Source of the DNA: Hathewaya massiliensis
GTDB lineage: Bacteria > Bacillota > Clostridia > Clostridiales > Clostridiaceae
Length of the DNA: 64,000 nt
Assembly (NCBI RefSeq): GCF_902143515.1
Contig: NZ_CABFVD010000008.1
Coordinates: 62,724-126,723, forward strand
Reading direction: 5' to 3'
Shown here: piece after piece, positions 54,816-64,000 of the stretch
Layout: each line of letters opens with the position of its first letter
Position numbering within the stretch: position 1 is the stretch's first letter
The notes under the pieces: model-generated
Seen by the model: only the letters and a program-made list of their open reading frames with translations
Told to the model about the DNA's origin: nothing
Databases searched by the model: none
Position numbers and translations under genes: made by a program

Positions 54816-57800
54816 TCATTCCCTATAAACAATTCTCTCCTCTTCATCTACATAAGCGAATCCCCTCTTTATTGCAATGTAAATTCCATTTTCCATTGCT
54901 AACTTTACAGCAGAGCCTATGCGCTGATATCCCATCTTTTTATAGGTTTCTTTTATTAAGTCATCCTTTGAAAGACTTATTTGGTTTAAAAGCACTTCTT
55001 TTACACAGGAAGCCACTTCTTCTGGTGGTAAGTCCTCGGGATTTCTTCTATCCTTTTCATTTTTAGAAACACGGAATATATTGTATTCTTCCGAGTTCAA
55101 ACCTTGAGGCCAATAGAAGTTTACCCCATTATAACAAGTTGAGCATAGAGACATTGTTTTAAATATATCCTCAAAGTATCTGTCAATTCTAGCTCCCATT
55201 CTAGATATCCCCCAAGCTTGGAGTACACGTTTACATAAAAGTGGCCTGCTTATTGGGCCTTCCACTTCTATGACTTTTAAAATCTGCTCAGATATTTTAG
55301 TAAAGTTCTCCCTTAGATAAAACTCCTCAGAATTACTAGAAATACACTCTAAATCTGCAACTTTATACTCTATACTCTCTTCTTCTAATTCTTCTTTTGG
55401 TTCTATCTCTATAATAGATTCAATTCTCTTAAAAGGTATTGCTCTCTCAACTGTATTTTTAAGCAGTTTGTTTTCCACTGTGTTACTCTCTGAACATTCT
55501 TTTATGCGAAGAAGAATTTTTTCAACCTGTGATTTTGAATCTTCAAACCAATCAAGCGACCATACTCTATGAATATTCCACCCAAGTTGCTTTAACACAC
55601 TGTTTCTAAGTATTTCTCGATCTTTTGCCGTTTTAGAACTTGCATATGCATGTCCGTCACATACAATACCTAAAATATATTTTCCTGGTTCCTTAGGATC
55701 CACTACGCCTAAATCTATCTTATATCCAGAGGATCCTACATGAAGCTTTACTTTATATCCTAAGTCTTCCAATTCCTTCGCTATTTGATTTTCAATTCCT
55801 GCCTTTTTAATAAAGGTTTTGCTTCCCTTTCTCAAGGATAATATTTCTTTACCTTTTTCAGCATATTCTAAAAAAGCTTTAAGTCCCATAACCCCTTGAG
55901 CATTTGAACATGTTACATCTATCTGCTCATGTCTTAAGGTTGAAAATACCTTCATTTCATATCTGGCACGTGAAACAGCAACATTAAGTCTGCGCCATCC
56001 ACCCTCTCTATTAAGTGGTCCAAAATTCAAGCTAACCTTTCCATTAATATCCGGTCCATATCCAACAGAAAATAAAATTACATCCCTTTCATCACCTTGA
56101 ACATTTTCAAGATTTTTAATGAATATAGGTTCTGATAGCTGTAATGCTATATTTTCTATTTCTGGATTCTTTTTAAAGGCTTCATCTAATAAATCTTCAA
56201 TTAAAGTCTGCTGTACAGAACTAAAGGTTACAACTCCTATACTTCTTTCTCTTAATTTATGATCACTTAATCTATTTATTATCTCATTTACAACTGCTTC
56301 AGCTTCAGCATGATTTTGCCTTGTTTTACCCCTATCGTAAAATCCATCAACTGAACACAGGGTTACACTAGAAACTAAGTCCTTAGGTGATGGAAAGGTT
56401 AGAAGATTATTTTCATAATACTCCACATTACTAAATGTAATTAGGCTTTCGTGCTTACTTCTATAGTGCCATAATAAATGTTCCTGTGGAAGACCAATAG
56501 CCAAACAATCATCCAAAATGCTCTCCAAGTCTTCTGTTGCAATGGCCTCCTCATCTTCTTCACTGCGATTTGTTGTAAAAAAACTAGTTGGCGGCATTTG
56601 ATTAGGATCCCCTACTACAATTACCTCTTTCCCTCTAGCCATAGCCCCTATAGCCTCACAGGTTGGAATCTGCGATGCTTCATCAAAAATAACTATATCA
56701 AAGGGTGGGTTTTTAGGGTCTAAATATTGAGCAACTGAAATAGGACTCATAAGCATACATGGACATAAACGAGGAAGTAAGTTTGGAATTCCATCTATAA
56801 GCTTACGTATGGAGATACCTCTTCCATTGCTACGGATTGCACGCTGAAGTATTCCGGCTTCTGAACTTTGTGCAGCTTCTTTAGTGAAATTAGGTACCTT
56901 ACTTACAAGTCGCACATAAATTTCCTCTCTCGTTAACTCCTCAAATCTTTCGCTAATAATATTAAATTTATTGATTTTTTCTTCAAATAAACTACTTGAA
57001 AACTCTTTCAAACTAGGACTTTTAGATATTACGTATTCACTACAAGCCTTATATATTCCTTGCTCAAAAGCTGGTGTTACTTCTTCACCTTTTAATTTAC
57101 CTTCTTTATAAGGATTTAATAAAGGAGAAAGTCCTGCCTCCTCTGCCTTTTTATGAACTCTTAACCAAGTGCACCAATTACGTAAGTTGTCCATATTATT
57201 CTTCCATAGATTTATTTTGTAAAAAATAAACTCAAACCACGCCTTCTCCCTTGCCTTATTTTTCATCTCTTCATAATCTATTGATAATAATTGTGATAGT
57301 TCACCTTCTATGTTATCAATATCTTTTTTAAGTTTTATATGCTTCTGAAGATAATCGGTGTTTTTTTCAAGAAATAAACTTCTACCATCTGAAATAATGG
57401 ATGCAAATTTTCCCCTTAAATCTTTAGCCTTAAGACTATCCTTATATAATAAAACAGTAAGTTTATTAATCTCTAAAATCCATTTACAACTTTGCGAAAC
57501 CTCTTTCCATTTTGCCTCACCATCACACCATAACCTTCCTAAAAACTTTGATGCAAACTCTTCAGAATTCCTTACAATTTTTTCTTCTTCTCTATACTTA
57601 ATTAAAGACTGAAGGTCATTCTCTATGGTCTCTTTATTTATATTTATGTTAGAATTAGCCATGGATTTCATTGTTTTTATAATACGGTTTTGCCCCAAAA
57701 GTTTTGGTAAAAACCACTGCATATTAAGCTTTTGCCACTCTGAAAGTGCTAATTCCCCATTAAAATTAAGTATAGTTTCTCTATACCTTAAAAGAACATT

Positions 57801-60674
57801 ATCACGTAATTGGTCACGCATTTCTCCATGTCTTGCAATAACTTCAATTTTTGAGATATTATCCTCTAAATTATCCCCCTTAAGAAGTTCCACTGATATT
57901 TCAGGCATATCTAAAAATTGCTCACATATATTAAAAACTAAATCTATTTCATTAGAAGTTTTAGACCCTAATTCTATTTGTAAAATATCCAAGACTTTTA
58001 AAAATGTATTATTATATTGTTCCAGTTTTTCTTTATAATTATTTAAAATATTTGCTGCCTGAGTTTTAAGAGTTTTGGAATACTCCATACAATTCGAATC
58101 CTGCCATGGATTTTCATATGGATGTCCACATTCTTTCCCTGCTATACTTATTTCCTTTGCTAATTCTATCCACTCTGAAAAGTTTTCCTTTGTTAACTCC
58201 CTAATCTCCTCTTTCTTAAATATGACCACCTCTGGTGAATTTTTAACCTCTCCATATCTAGTTAAAACCTCATATAAAGATAATCCAAAACCTTGCTTTT
58301 CATGAAGTGCTGTTACATAAATATTTAGCTCTTCTCTGGTCTTTGCTAATTTTTCTGCTTCTATGTTCCATTCTTCTAAAGATTTTACCCTACCTACTTC
58401 CATAGCCTTTTTCAACTGGTTAAGTACAGCTTTTTTAGTACTTTTATTTGAATGAAGTTCCAAGCAGAAGGGCTCTAATCCAATACCTTCTAATCGTTTT
58501 TGTACTACAGTAAGGGCCGCCATTTTTTCTGCAACAAAAAGTACTCTTTTACCAGTCCCCAAAGCATTAGCTATAATATTTGTTATGGTTTGAGATTTTC
58601 CTGTTCCTGGAGGACCATGAAGAACAAAACTCTTTCCTTCACTAGAAGAAGCAATTGCAAGTTTTTGTGATGAATCTGCACTTATAGGTAAAAATAAATC
58701 CTTAGGATCATACTTTTCATCTAAGTTAAGCTCTTCAGAAAAAGAATCCTCTGGTACCCAAGTTAGCTTTCCCTCTAATAAGCTAGCAACTACCTTATTT
58801 TTAGCAAGCTCTTCAGCACGATTTCTTATATCATTCCACATTACAAATTGGCTAAAAGAAAACAGTCCAAGACAGGCTCCTTCAACTACATCCCATCTTG
58901 ATTTATTCATAATAATATATCTAAAATCTGCAAATATTCTTTTTAAATCAATTCCGCTTTCATCTTTTGGAAGAGGATCCATACCCCCTATGCTAATTCC
59001 AAAATCTTGTCTAAGCATCTCTAGTAAAGTAATATTTATTTGAGGCTCTTCATCCCTAGCTCTTATAATAAATCCTGATTTAACAGACTTTCTAATAATT
59101 TCAATAGGGATAAGAACTATAGGAGCAAAGCGTGGTGCTCTACTAATATCAGATTCATACCATTTTAGCATACCCAATGCTAAGTAAAGTGTACTAGCCC
59201 CATTCTCCTCCATAGCAATTCTAGCCGAACGATATAACTTTGTTATTCTCTCCAAAAGTTCTCTATTATCTAAATCTGCACGAAGTCTTTTATGGTGAAA
59301 TTCCTCTTTTAAAAGTTCCCTTAGAGGATTATTATTTATTGTATTTTCATATAATTCAGCTGCTCTTGGGGTATGTTCCCAATCGGAGGGTCTTTGTAAT
59401 ATTTCAAAATCTTCCCCATAAGCAAGGGCATCTTCAAGATCACTTAATTCTGTAGCTAGTATAGGAACACTGCTCCTGGTCATCCTAAAATTTAAAAGTG
59501 AATTTCTAAGACTAAGATCCAGAAGCCTTCGTTCCCACTGTTTTTGCTTTGTAATAGGAACAGCTTTAACCTCTACTGGTTTAGTAAATATCTCTATTTC
59601 TTCAGGAGCATCAGTATGTTCCCTTTTCAGTTCTTCTGTCTTAGATATTTCCCATCCCTTATTAGTTAAAACCCTCATAGGTAAAGGTCTAACCTGGCTT
59701 GCCCTTGCCCTTTTAATATCAACAAAACAATAAAACTTATCTATATCTATTAAATTAGCTTCAGCTAATTTAATAGCTTCCTCGAAACTAATATTCTTTC
59801 CCGTAGTTACAGCCGTTGATTCTATAATACATAAATCTTGAATTCCTAAGGCAATTCGCTTTGTAATTAGTGAAACATCATCTTGAATGCTTTCAGAAAA
59901 AGTTTCATTAATAAGCCATAGGCCCACAAAGGCATGCCCCTCAGTAAATATAACTAAGGGATTTAATCCAACAGCTTCTAAACATCCTGCATAAAGAACT
60001 GTTAAATCTAGACAATTCCCCATACGATTCTCTAATAGATTATCCGCAAGCCTGACTCTTTGTCCTATATCTTCAAAACTTGCAGGTGCAACACAATATG
60101 TAATATTAATAGCTTGCAATGCTGCATATATTGCAGCTGCCTGCAAACGAACCCTGTTAGGATCATTAGTTTGATATGCATCAAAGGAAGGGTTTCCACT
60201 CCATTTCCCTAAGATTACTGAGGCTTCTTTTAAAACCTTCATTACTTCAGGATGGTTAGGAGTTACGAAAGCTCCAACTATCTCTGGCAAAATCCCAAGA
60301 CCACTCCACTCATCAAAGGCAAGAACATCTATTGAAAAAACCTCTTCACAAAAAATTTTTTCATCTTTTAATACTTTAATAAAAAGACTACCAGCCATTC
60401 TTTCTGTTAGTCCTGAAAGATAAGAGGGTGACAACTGAAAATTAATAACCCCTAAATCAATAGTTTCCCCGGCTGGCAATACTTCTAAATTCATTTCAAA
60501 AGGTATTGCAAATCCTGGTTCTGCCGTAATACTAACTTTAAGCCCCGAAATGTTTTTTTCAGAACTATTAGTTAGGCATAGATTTCTCACAATAGGTACA
60601 TGATTTTGCTGCATAGCAAAATTGACCACCGGACTATAGTTACACTTACATTTAATTACCTCTTTTAGTTCCAT
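54816..60674 (-). CDS. Giant DUF4011/SF1 helicase/Vsr-like nuclease/DUF3320 protein
   Basis: 1952 aa from ATG 60674, where MELKEVIKCKC begins; a longer frame from 60815 adds 47 residues that run past the ribosome site and look non-coding. Order: a beta-rich N-terminus, a transglutaminase-like part (Cys in MGNCLDL about 220, GHAFVG about 248), DUF4011 (about 380-600), an SF1 helicase with Walker A HGPPGTGKSQ (about 685) and DEASQIPT (about 1325), a Vsr/DUF559-like endonuclease (GYKIDLGVVD about 1648, VCDGHAY), and DUF3320 (about 1800). I recall this DUF4011-helicase-Vsr layout as the Hhe anti-phage protein. The GGGGAG site is 12 nt from the ATG, longer than usual. Confidence 0.87.
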   Translation of the reverse strand: MELKEVIKCKCNYSPVVNFAMQQNHVPIVRNLCLTNSSEKNISGLKVSITAEPGFAIPFEMNLEVLPAGETIDLGVINFQLSPSYLSGLTERMAGSLFIKVLKDEKIFCEEVFSIDVLAFDEWSGLGILPEIVGAFVTPNHPEVMKVLKEASVILGKWSGNPSFDAYQTNDPNRVRLQAAAIYAALQAINITYCVAPASFEDIGQRVRLADNLLENRMGNCLDLTVLYAGCLEAVGLNPLVIFTEGHAFVGLWLINETFSESIQDDVSLITKRIALGIQDLCIIESTAVTTGKNISFEEAIKLAEANLIDIDKFYCFVDIKRARASQVRPLPMRVLTNKGWEISKTEELKREHTDAPEEIEIFTKPVEVKAVPITKQKQWERRLLDLSLRNSLLNFRMTRSSVPILATELSDLEDALAYGEDFEILQRPSDWEHTPRAAELYENTINNNPLRELLKEEFHHKRLRADLDNRELLERITKLYRSARIAMEENGASTLYLALGMLKWYESDISRAPRFAPIVLIPIEIIRKSVKSGFIIRARDEEPQINITLLEMLRQDFGISIGGMDPLPKDESGIDLKRIFADFRYIIMNKSRWDVVEGACLGLFSFSQFVMWNDIRNRAEELAKNKVVASLLEGKLTWVPEDSFSEELNLDEKYDPKDLFLPISADSSQKLAIASSSEGKSFVLHGPPGTGKSQTITNIIANALGTGKRVLFVAEKMAALTVVQKRLEGIGLEPFCLELHSNKSTKKAVLNQLKKAMEVGRVKSLEEWNIEAEKLAKTREELNIYVTALHEKQGFGLSLYEVLTRYGEVKNSPEVVIFKKEEIRELTKENFSEWIELAKEISIAGKECGHPYENPWQDSNCMEYSKTLKTQAANILNNYKEKLEQYNNTFLKVLDILQIELGSKTSNEIDLVFNICEQFLDMPEISVELLKGDNLEDNISKIEVIARHGEMRDQLRDNVLLRYRETILNFNGELALSEWQKLNMQWFLPKLLGQNRIIKTMKSMANSNININKETIENDLQSLIKYREEEKIVRNSEEFASKFLGRLWCDGEAKWKEVSQSCKWILEINKLTVLLYKDSLKAKDLRGKFASIISDGRSLFLEKNTDYLQKHIKLKKDIDNIEGELSQLLSIDYEEMKNKAREKAWFEFIFYKINLWKNNMDNLRNWCTWLRVHKKAEEAGLSPLLNPYKEGKLKGEEVTPAFEQGIYKACSEYVISKSPSLKEFSSSLFEEKINKFNIISERFEELTREEIYVRLVSKVPNFTKEAAQSSEAGILQRAIRSNGRGISIRKLIDGIPNLLPRLCPCMLMSPISVAQYLDPKNPPFDIVIFDEASQIPTCEAIGAMARGKEVIVVGDPNQMPPTSFFTTNRSEEDEEAIATEDLESILDDCLAIGLPQEHLLWHYRSKHESLITFSNVEYYENNLLTFPSPKDLVSSVTLCSVDGFYDRGKTRQNHAEAEAVVNEIINRLSDHKLRERSIGVVTFSSVQQTLIEDLLDEAFKKNPEIENIALQLSEPIFIKNLENVQGDERDVILFSVGYGPDINGKVSLNFGPLNREGGWRRLNVAVSRARYEMKVFSTLRHEQIDVTCSNAQGVMGLKAFLEYAEKGKEILSLRKGSKTFIKKAGIENQIAKELEDLGYKVKLHVGSSGYKIDLGVVDPKEPGKYILGIVCDGHAYASSKTAKDREILRNSVLKQLGWNIHRVWSLDWFEDSKSQVEKILLRIKECSESNTVENKLLKNTVERAIPFKRIESIIEIEPKEELEEESIEYKVADLECISSNSEEFYLRENFTKISEQILKVIEVEGPISRPLLCKRVLQAWGISRMGARIDRYFEDIFKTMSLCSTCYNGVNFYWPQGLNSEEYNIFRVSKNEKDRRNPEDLPPEEVASCVKEVLLNQISLSKDDLIKETYKKMGYQRIGSAVKLAMENGIYIAIKRGFAYVDEEERIVYRE

Positions 60675-60855
60675 TGAAGATATCAACTCCCCATTAATAC
60701 TCTCTTTCAACTTCTTTCTACATGTAATTATAGCATTATTTGACAACCTTTGCAGTAAAATAATAAGGTATAATTTCTTTAATAGTATATGTACCCTAAT
60801 ATATAAATAATGCATAATATATATATAGTGTAAATTTAAACAGGAAGGTGAAGTA

Positions 60856-61347
60856 ATGAAGAAATTTCTATCTTTTAGGGGTAAAATTACTGCAATTAAT
60901 GATTTTTATACAAGTTCAAATGTAGAGCAATCAGGATGTTATAAATTAATTTCTGTAGAAAATGAATATGGAGCCTTAGTAAATTTTGTTGTATCACCAA
61001 CTACTTACTTTGTGGATTATGTAAGAGTTAAAGTAGGTGATATGATCACTGGATTCTATGATGGAAATGCACCGGTTCCTCTTATTTTTCCACCACAATA
61101 TAATGCCCTGGTTATGGCAAAAGATAATCCATATGAAAATGTAAAAGTAGATTTTTTTAATAAGGAATTGGTGAGTAGTGACAATACTTTAAAATTAAAT
61201 ATTGCCCCTTCTACTGAAATATTGCTCCAAAATAATCAGGTTTTTACTAAGAATCTGGGCAATAGAGATTTAATTGTGGTATATGGTCCTAGTACCAAAA
61301 GTATACCAGCCCAAACAACTCCATATAAAATTATTGTTATGTGTTAA
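60856..61347 (+). CDS. Conserved hypothetical, beta-rich cytosolic protein
   Basis: 163 aa, start supported by a GGAAGGTG site. It begins MKKFLSFRGKITAINDFY and has the striking segment VSPTTYFVDYVRVKVGDMITGFYDGNAPVPLIFPPQ. It is predicted to be mostly beta strands, OB-like, with no signal peptide, membrane helix or catalytic motif. I do not recognise a named family. It is divergent from the giant helicase gene (gap about 180 nt) and ends before a hairpin similar to the one after that gene, so it may belong to the same block. Function is unknown. Confidence 0.8.
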   Translation: MKKFLSFRGKITAINDFYTSSNVEQSGCYKLISVENEYGALVNFVVSPTTYFVDYVRVKVGDMITGFYDGNAPVPLIFPPQYNALVMAKDNPYENVKVDFFNKELVSSDNTLKLNIAPSTEILLQNNQVFTKNLGNRDLIVVYGPSTKSIPAQTTPYKIIVMC

Positions 61348-61377
61348 ATAAATTTAATAATTCCCACTAAATGAAAC

Positions 61378-61418
61378 ATGGTAAATCCCTTAGATTACAT
61401 TTCTAAGGCATTTACCAT
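61378..61418. terminator. Terminator between convergent genes
   Basis: ATGGTAAAT-CCTTAG (61378-61393) pairs with CTAAGG-ATTTACCAT (61403-61418) with one C bulge. It separates the plus-strand hypothetical gene from the minus-strand GNAT gene. Arm cores match the hairpin at 54651-54690. Confidence 0.78.
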
Positions 61419-61426
61419 ATTTAGGA

Positions 61427-61969
61427 TTAATTTATATTATTAAATTCTTCTCTAATTATTGAATAATACCTAAATTTTTGGTTAAACAATTCTATATCTT
61501 TTATATATTTCATTCCCAACTTTTTTATTACATTTTGAGAATCTTTATTGAGGGGTTTTGATAGGGCAATAATTTCTTTAATCCCTAAAGTATTAAATCC
61601 ATATTCCAAAGAAGCTTTTGCTGCTTCAGTACCGTATCCTTTCCCTCTACCGTCTTTGCCTAAGGCATAAAGTATCTCTACCTTATCAAGGCTTAATATT
61701 TTATTAAGTCCACAGTGTCCTATAATTTTCCCTGTATTTATATCCTTAACACCCCAAGCACCATACTCATATTTCTTCCAATGTTCTATAAAGTATTCCA
61801 TAAGAGCTTTACTCTCTTCAAAAGAATATCCTTTTCCCTTAGGCAACCATTTACCTATAGCATCTTCCTCCATTATCTTAAAATACTCTTTTAAATCATT
61901 TTCAATTTTAAATTGTTCTAAGCTTAATCTAGGAGTCCTAATTTCTATTGCTTTGCAATTGCTAATCAT
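61427..61969 (-). CDS. GNAT acetyltransferase, RimJ/RimL type
   Basis: 180 aa. N-terminal IRTPRLSLEQF, acetyl-CoA motif GKDGRGKGYGTEAAK, and SKPLNKDSQNVIKKLGMKYI are those of ribosomal-protein-type N-acetyltransferases (RimJ/RimL and antibiotic or small-molecule relatives). The substrate is not evident. GGAGGG precedes the start at 61969. It lies 11 nt after the second GNAT gene, and with it and the TetR gene forms a small operon. Confidence 0.85.
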   Translation of the reverse strand: MISNCKAIEIRTPRLSLEQFKIENDLKEYFKIMEEDAIGKWLPKGKGYSFEESKALMEYFIEHWKKYEYGAWGVKDINTGKIIGHCGLNKILSLDKVEILYALGKDGRGKGYGTEAAKASLEYGFNTLGIKEIIALSKPLNKDSQNVIKKLGMKYIKDIELFNQKFRYYSIIREEFNNIN

Positions 61970-61980
61970 ACGCAGCCCTC

Positions 61981-62832
61981 CTATAATGTGTAATACATTT
62001 CATATTGACATAATGGCTCTTTTACAAACCCTATATATGTTAAAAATCCTTCTATGCTTGAATTATTAGTAAAACTCATGGAAAGTTTTTTAGGTTTTAT
62101 ATGGCCAGTTACATTTTTAATAAGATTTAATGCTATATTTTTGCCATTATAATCTTTATGAACCCATATAAAATAAATTTTGCCATTAGGATCTATGGAT
62201 AAAGCTCCTATTAAGTTATTTTCTACATAAGCGCCATAATGCTTAATATTGTTTAATTTAGCCATATAATCAAAGTCATTTTGCCAATTAATATGAACAT
62301 ATTTTATATTATCATTAATATTCTTTATGTCATTAAGGCTGATTTCCTTAATATGAGTTTCTAATCTTTCCTCATAGTTTATAGAATTTGGATTGTTGTG
62401 AGAGTAATATTTTATATCGTAAATTTTTTCATAACCCAAGTTCTCATAAAATTTAATGGCTCTATGATTACCTACAATAACCTCCAAAAATAATTGCTTG
62501 CAATTTTCACTTATAGCAAGTTCTTTATGCATTTCAAACAACTTTTGACTTATACCTTGTCCTCTATACTCAGGATGAATGCATAAAGCTCCACATCTTA
62601 AAGTTTTTAGTCCTTCATAAATTTTTATACCTCCTAAATTTAATCCTATAGGTTTTTCATCATCAAAGGTTATAAAAGAATATTGAAGTGAATTCCCCTC
62701 TGGACCAAAAAACCTTTTTTCAAAAAAATCCTTAGAGATTTCTGTCTTTATAATATAATCTGAAAATCCATCTGTAAAAGCTTTGTAAATCTGATCCATA
62801 CTTACTTTATTGCAACATTTATAGTTTATCAT
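61981..62832 (-). CDS. GNAT N-acetyltransferase
   Basis: 283 aa from ATG 62832, about 7 nt after AAAGGGG; an ATG at 62838 is too close to that site. The N-terminal half is a clear GNAT domain with CIHPEYRGQGISQKLF and the FYENLGYEKI segment. The C-terminal half looks like a second, degenerate acetyltransferase unit (LSIDPNGKIYFIWVHKDYNGKNIALNLI). Substrate is unknown. It overlaps the TetR gene by 14 nt, so it is probably under the same control. Confidence 0.83.
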   Translation of the reverse strand: MINYKCCNKVSMDQIYKAFTDGFSDYIIKTEISKDFFEKRFFGPEGNSLQYSFITFDDEKPIGLNLGGIKIYEGLKTLRCGALCIHPEYRGQGISQKLFEMHKELAISENCKQLFLEVIVGNHRAIKFYENLGYEKIYDIKYYSHNNPNSINYEERLETHIKEISLNDIKNINDNIKYVHINWQNDFDYMAKLNNIKHYGAYVENNLIGALSIDPNGKIYFIWVHKDYNGKNIALNLIKNVTGHIKPKKLSMSFTNNSSIEGFLTYIGFVKEPLCQYEMYYTL

Positions 62833-63442
62833 TTTCATACCCCTTTACTATTTTTTTTAATACCATATCCAAATAATTTTCTACAACTTCCTCTGTTATG
62901 GGAACTGACATAACACTTGAAACAAAACCTATACCATCCATAGTGGCTAATATTATATAACAAATAGATTCTATGTTAGTATCTTCAAGAAACTCCCCTT
63001 TCTCCATACCCTCTTTTATTATTAAAGATAGATCTCTATAAAAAAGCTTATATCTATCTATGGATTTCTCTCTCATTTCAGGATTCCTAGATACAACTGA
63101 CCAAAACTCAAAAGTAAACCTAGCCCCCTTAGAAGTATTATCATCAAACAATCCAGTTAAAGTCCACTTAATATACTTGATAATTTTTTCCTTATTGGAA
63201 ATATCCTCATGAAATTCACATACAATTTTATGTCTTTTGTTAAATCTACTTTCGGCGATAGCTAAGAAAATCTCTTCCTTACTTTTAAAATAGTTATATA
63301 CACCTCCTTTACTCATTCCCAAGGATTGAACTATATCATCCATAGTAGTTTCCGTATATCCTTTTTCTGCAAATAAATCAAAAGCATGTTGAATAATTTT
63401 TTCTTTCCTTAAATTCTTTTCTTTTTCACTTATCTTAGGCAT
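62819..63442 (-). CDS. TetR-family transcriptional regulator
   Basis: 207 aa. N-terminal helix-turn-helix with the TetR hallmark FAEKGYTETTMDDIVQSLGMSKGGVYNYFKSKEEIF. The C-terminal domain is helical and binds an unknown ligand. It is the first gene of a TetR-GNAT-GNAT operon, and a palindrome-like site stands just upstream, which suggests self-control. GGAGG is only 4 nt from the start. Confidence 0.92.
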   Translation of the reverse strand: MPKISEKEKNLRKEKIIQHAFDLFAEKGYTETTMDDIVQSLGMSKGGVYNYFKSKEEIFLAIAESRFNKRHKIVCEFHEDISNKEKIIKYIKWTLTGLFDDNTSKGARFTFEFWSVVSRNPEMREKSIDRYKLFYRDLSLIIKEGMEKGEFLEDTNIESICYIILATMDGIGFVSSVMSVPITEEVVENYLDMVLKKIVKGYENDKL

Positions 63443-63460
63443 GTTTCCTCCATCAAAAAC

Positions 63461-63472
63461 GACTGGTCGGTC
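63461..63472 (-). promoter_or_regulatory. Candidate TetR operator
   Basis: GACTGGTCGGTC (GACCGACCAGTC on the other strand) is a GC-rich, partly symmetrical block within A+T-rich DNA, 19 nt upstream of the TetR start. Its sequence resembles the GACCGRCCGGTC-type operators of many TetR regulators. Likely target: the gene's own promoter. Confidence 0.68.
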
Positions 63473-63672
63473 TTTTTTTATTTTATTATAAAATATCTTC
63501 TTCTCTATTACAATATATTTTTAATTAAATTATCACATTTTATTTTCAGTAACTTATAAAATTTTAATAATAGTATATAAACCCCTTTAAAAGCACATAT
63601 TATTTTTAAAAGTCTTATTAAAAATTCTTTATTTTATATATACTTAAAATTCATATATTGGAGGTAATTAAA

Positions 63673-64000
63673 GTGTCTAAAAAAACTAAAGGACATCTAT
63701 CACTTTTATTAATAATGTTTATTATTTTCTCTCCTTTCACAATAAAAGCTGAAACAAATGAAAAAAATAATGTACCTAATAATTCAATAGATGAAGTGCA
63801 TCTTGTGCTCGATACGAGAAACATTAATGATATTCCTAAAAATTTTCGTAAATCTTCTGATTTAATAGACAATAAAAATTTAAATCTTTTGGGATTAAAT
63901 AATTTAAACATCTCGGGAAGTGCTCAATTTTCTGAGTTTAATCTCCCATTAATAATAGATAAGCTGGATACAGCATTACCTAAAATTGTTATTGATTTAA
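63673..64000 (+). CDS. Secreted protein, likely PTP-like phytase (partial, GTG start)
   Basis: The frame opens at GTG 63673, 8 nt after GGAGG, and runs off the window after 109 codons. A signal peptide (about 1-26, LSLLLIMFIIFSPFTIKA then AET) is followed by HLVLDTRNINDIPKNFR and LGLNNLNISGSAQFSEF, ending in KIVIDL. The pattern 'nIpknFR ... LNISGSaQFS' is like PTP-like myo-inositol phosphatases of clostridia and other anaerobes. The catalytic C(X)5R loop would lie outside the window, so this is a probable, not certain, call. Confidence 0.65.
   Translation, partial: MSKKTKGHLSLLLIMFIIFSPFTIKAETNEKNNVPNNSIDEVHLVLDTRNINDIPKNFRKSSDLIDNKNLNLLGLNNLNISGSAQFSEFNLPLIIDKLDTALPKIVIDL

Noticed and set aside
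1-64000. tRNA, rRNA and CRISPR arrays
   Set aside because: I looked for tRNA-like cloverleaf arms with CCA ends, rRNA signatures and regularly spaced repeats and found none; a covariance-model search would be needed to exclude a single tRNA or small RNA with certainty.

Overview
The window looks like a chromosomal segment of a low-GC anaerobic Firmicute, most likely Clostridium sensu stricto. The evidence is the strong A+T bias, GGAGG-type ribosome binding sites, short gaps and overlapping genes, and the gene families themselves (kdp with tiny leader peptides, a clostridial Rpn-type transposase remnant, LPXTG NEAT proteins). I cannot name the species from sequence alone. Both ends cut through genes.

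Layout. 1-5200: the 3' end of an unknown gene, a long inverted repeat, the membrane-stress operon pspA-ydjG-ydjH-ydjI (same order as in Bacillus subtilis), and a proline iminopeptidase. 5369-8171: a PLD-nuclease/DEAD helicase overlapping a MazG-like pyrophosphohydrolase, possibly a defence pair. 8282-16487: a complete kdp potassium-uptake operon, including two tiny membrane peptides (31 and 25 aa), with a KdpE-like direct repeat in front. 16731-24604: a four-gene Wadjet (JetABCD) anti-plasmid system. 24864-25535: a 5'-truncated Rpn transposase remnant.

25594-39171 is the most interesting region. A complete surface-to-cytoplasm haem acquisition locus contains a Shr-like receptor with three haemoprotein-binding repeats, two NEAT domains and LRRs; a small NEAT wall protein; an IsdE-like haem-binding lipoprotein; a FecCD permease and ATPase; and a sortase. 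It is followed on the same strand by a three-gene nitrogenase-like enzyme (NifH-, NifD- and NifK-like). Near-identical Fur-like palindromes precede the receptor gene and the nitrogenase-like operon. No oxygen-dependent haem oxygenase (IsdG/HmuO type) or ChuW-type radical SAM protein lies in the locus. Known nitrogenase-like enzymes DPOR, COR and CfbCD reduce tetrapyrroles, so my hypothesis is that this enzyme reductively processes imported haem or another porphyrin without oxygen. This is inference; the sequence shows the linkage and the cluster-ligand pattern only. An AraC-type regulator is divergent from the receptor gene.

39278-47148: a DUF2935 protein, a truncated DUF421 protein, ornithine decarboxylase with a structured leader, a cyclase/formamidase-family hydrolase, and a gnd-zwf oxidative pentose phosphate pair. 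47461-54569: three overlapping genes, two SF1 helicases around an AddB-like Fe-S protein that has no nuclease catalytic motif I can recognise. 54816-61347: a giant DUF4011/SF1 helicase/Vsr-like/DUF3320 protein resembling Hhe-type defence proteins, and a divergent unknown gene; both are bracketed by similar hairpins. 61427-63442: two GNAT acetyltransferases and a TetR regulator. 63673-end: the start of a secreted protein that resembles PTP-like phytases. No rRNA, tRNA or CRISPR array was seen.
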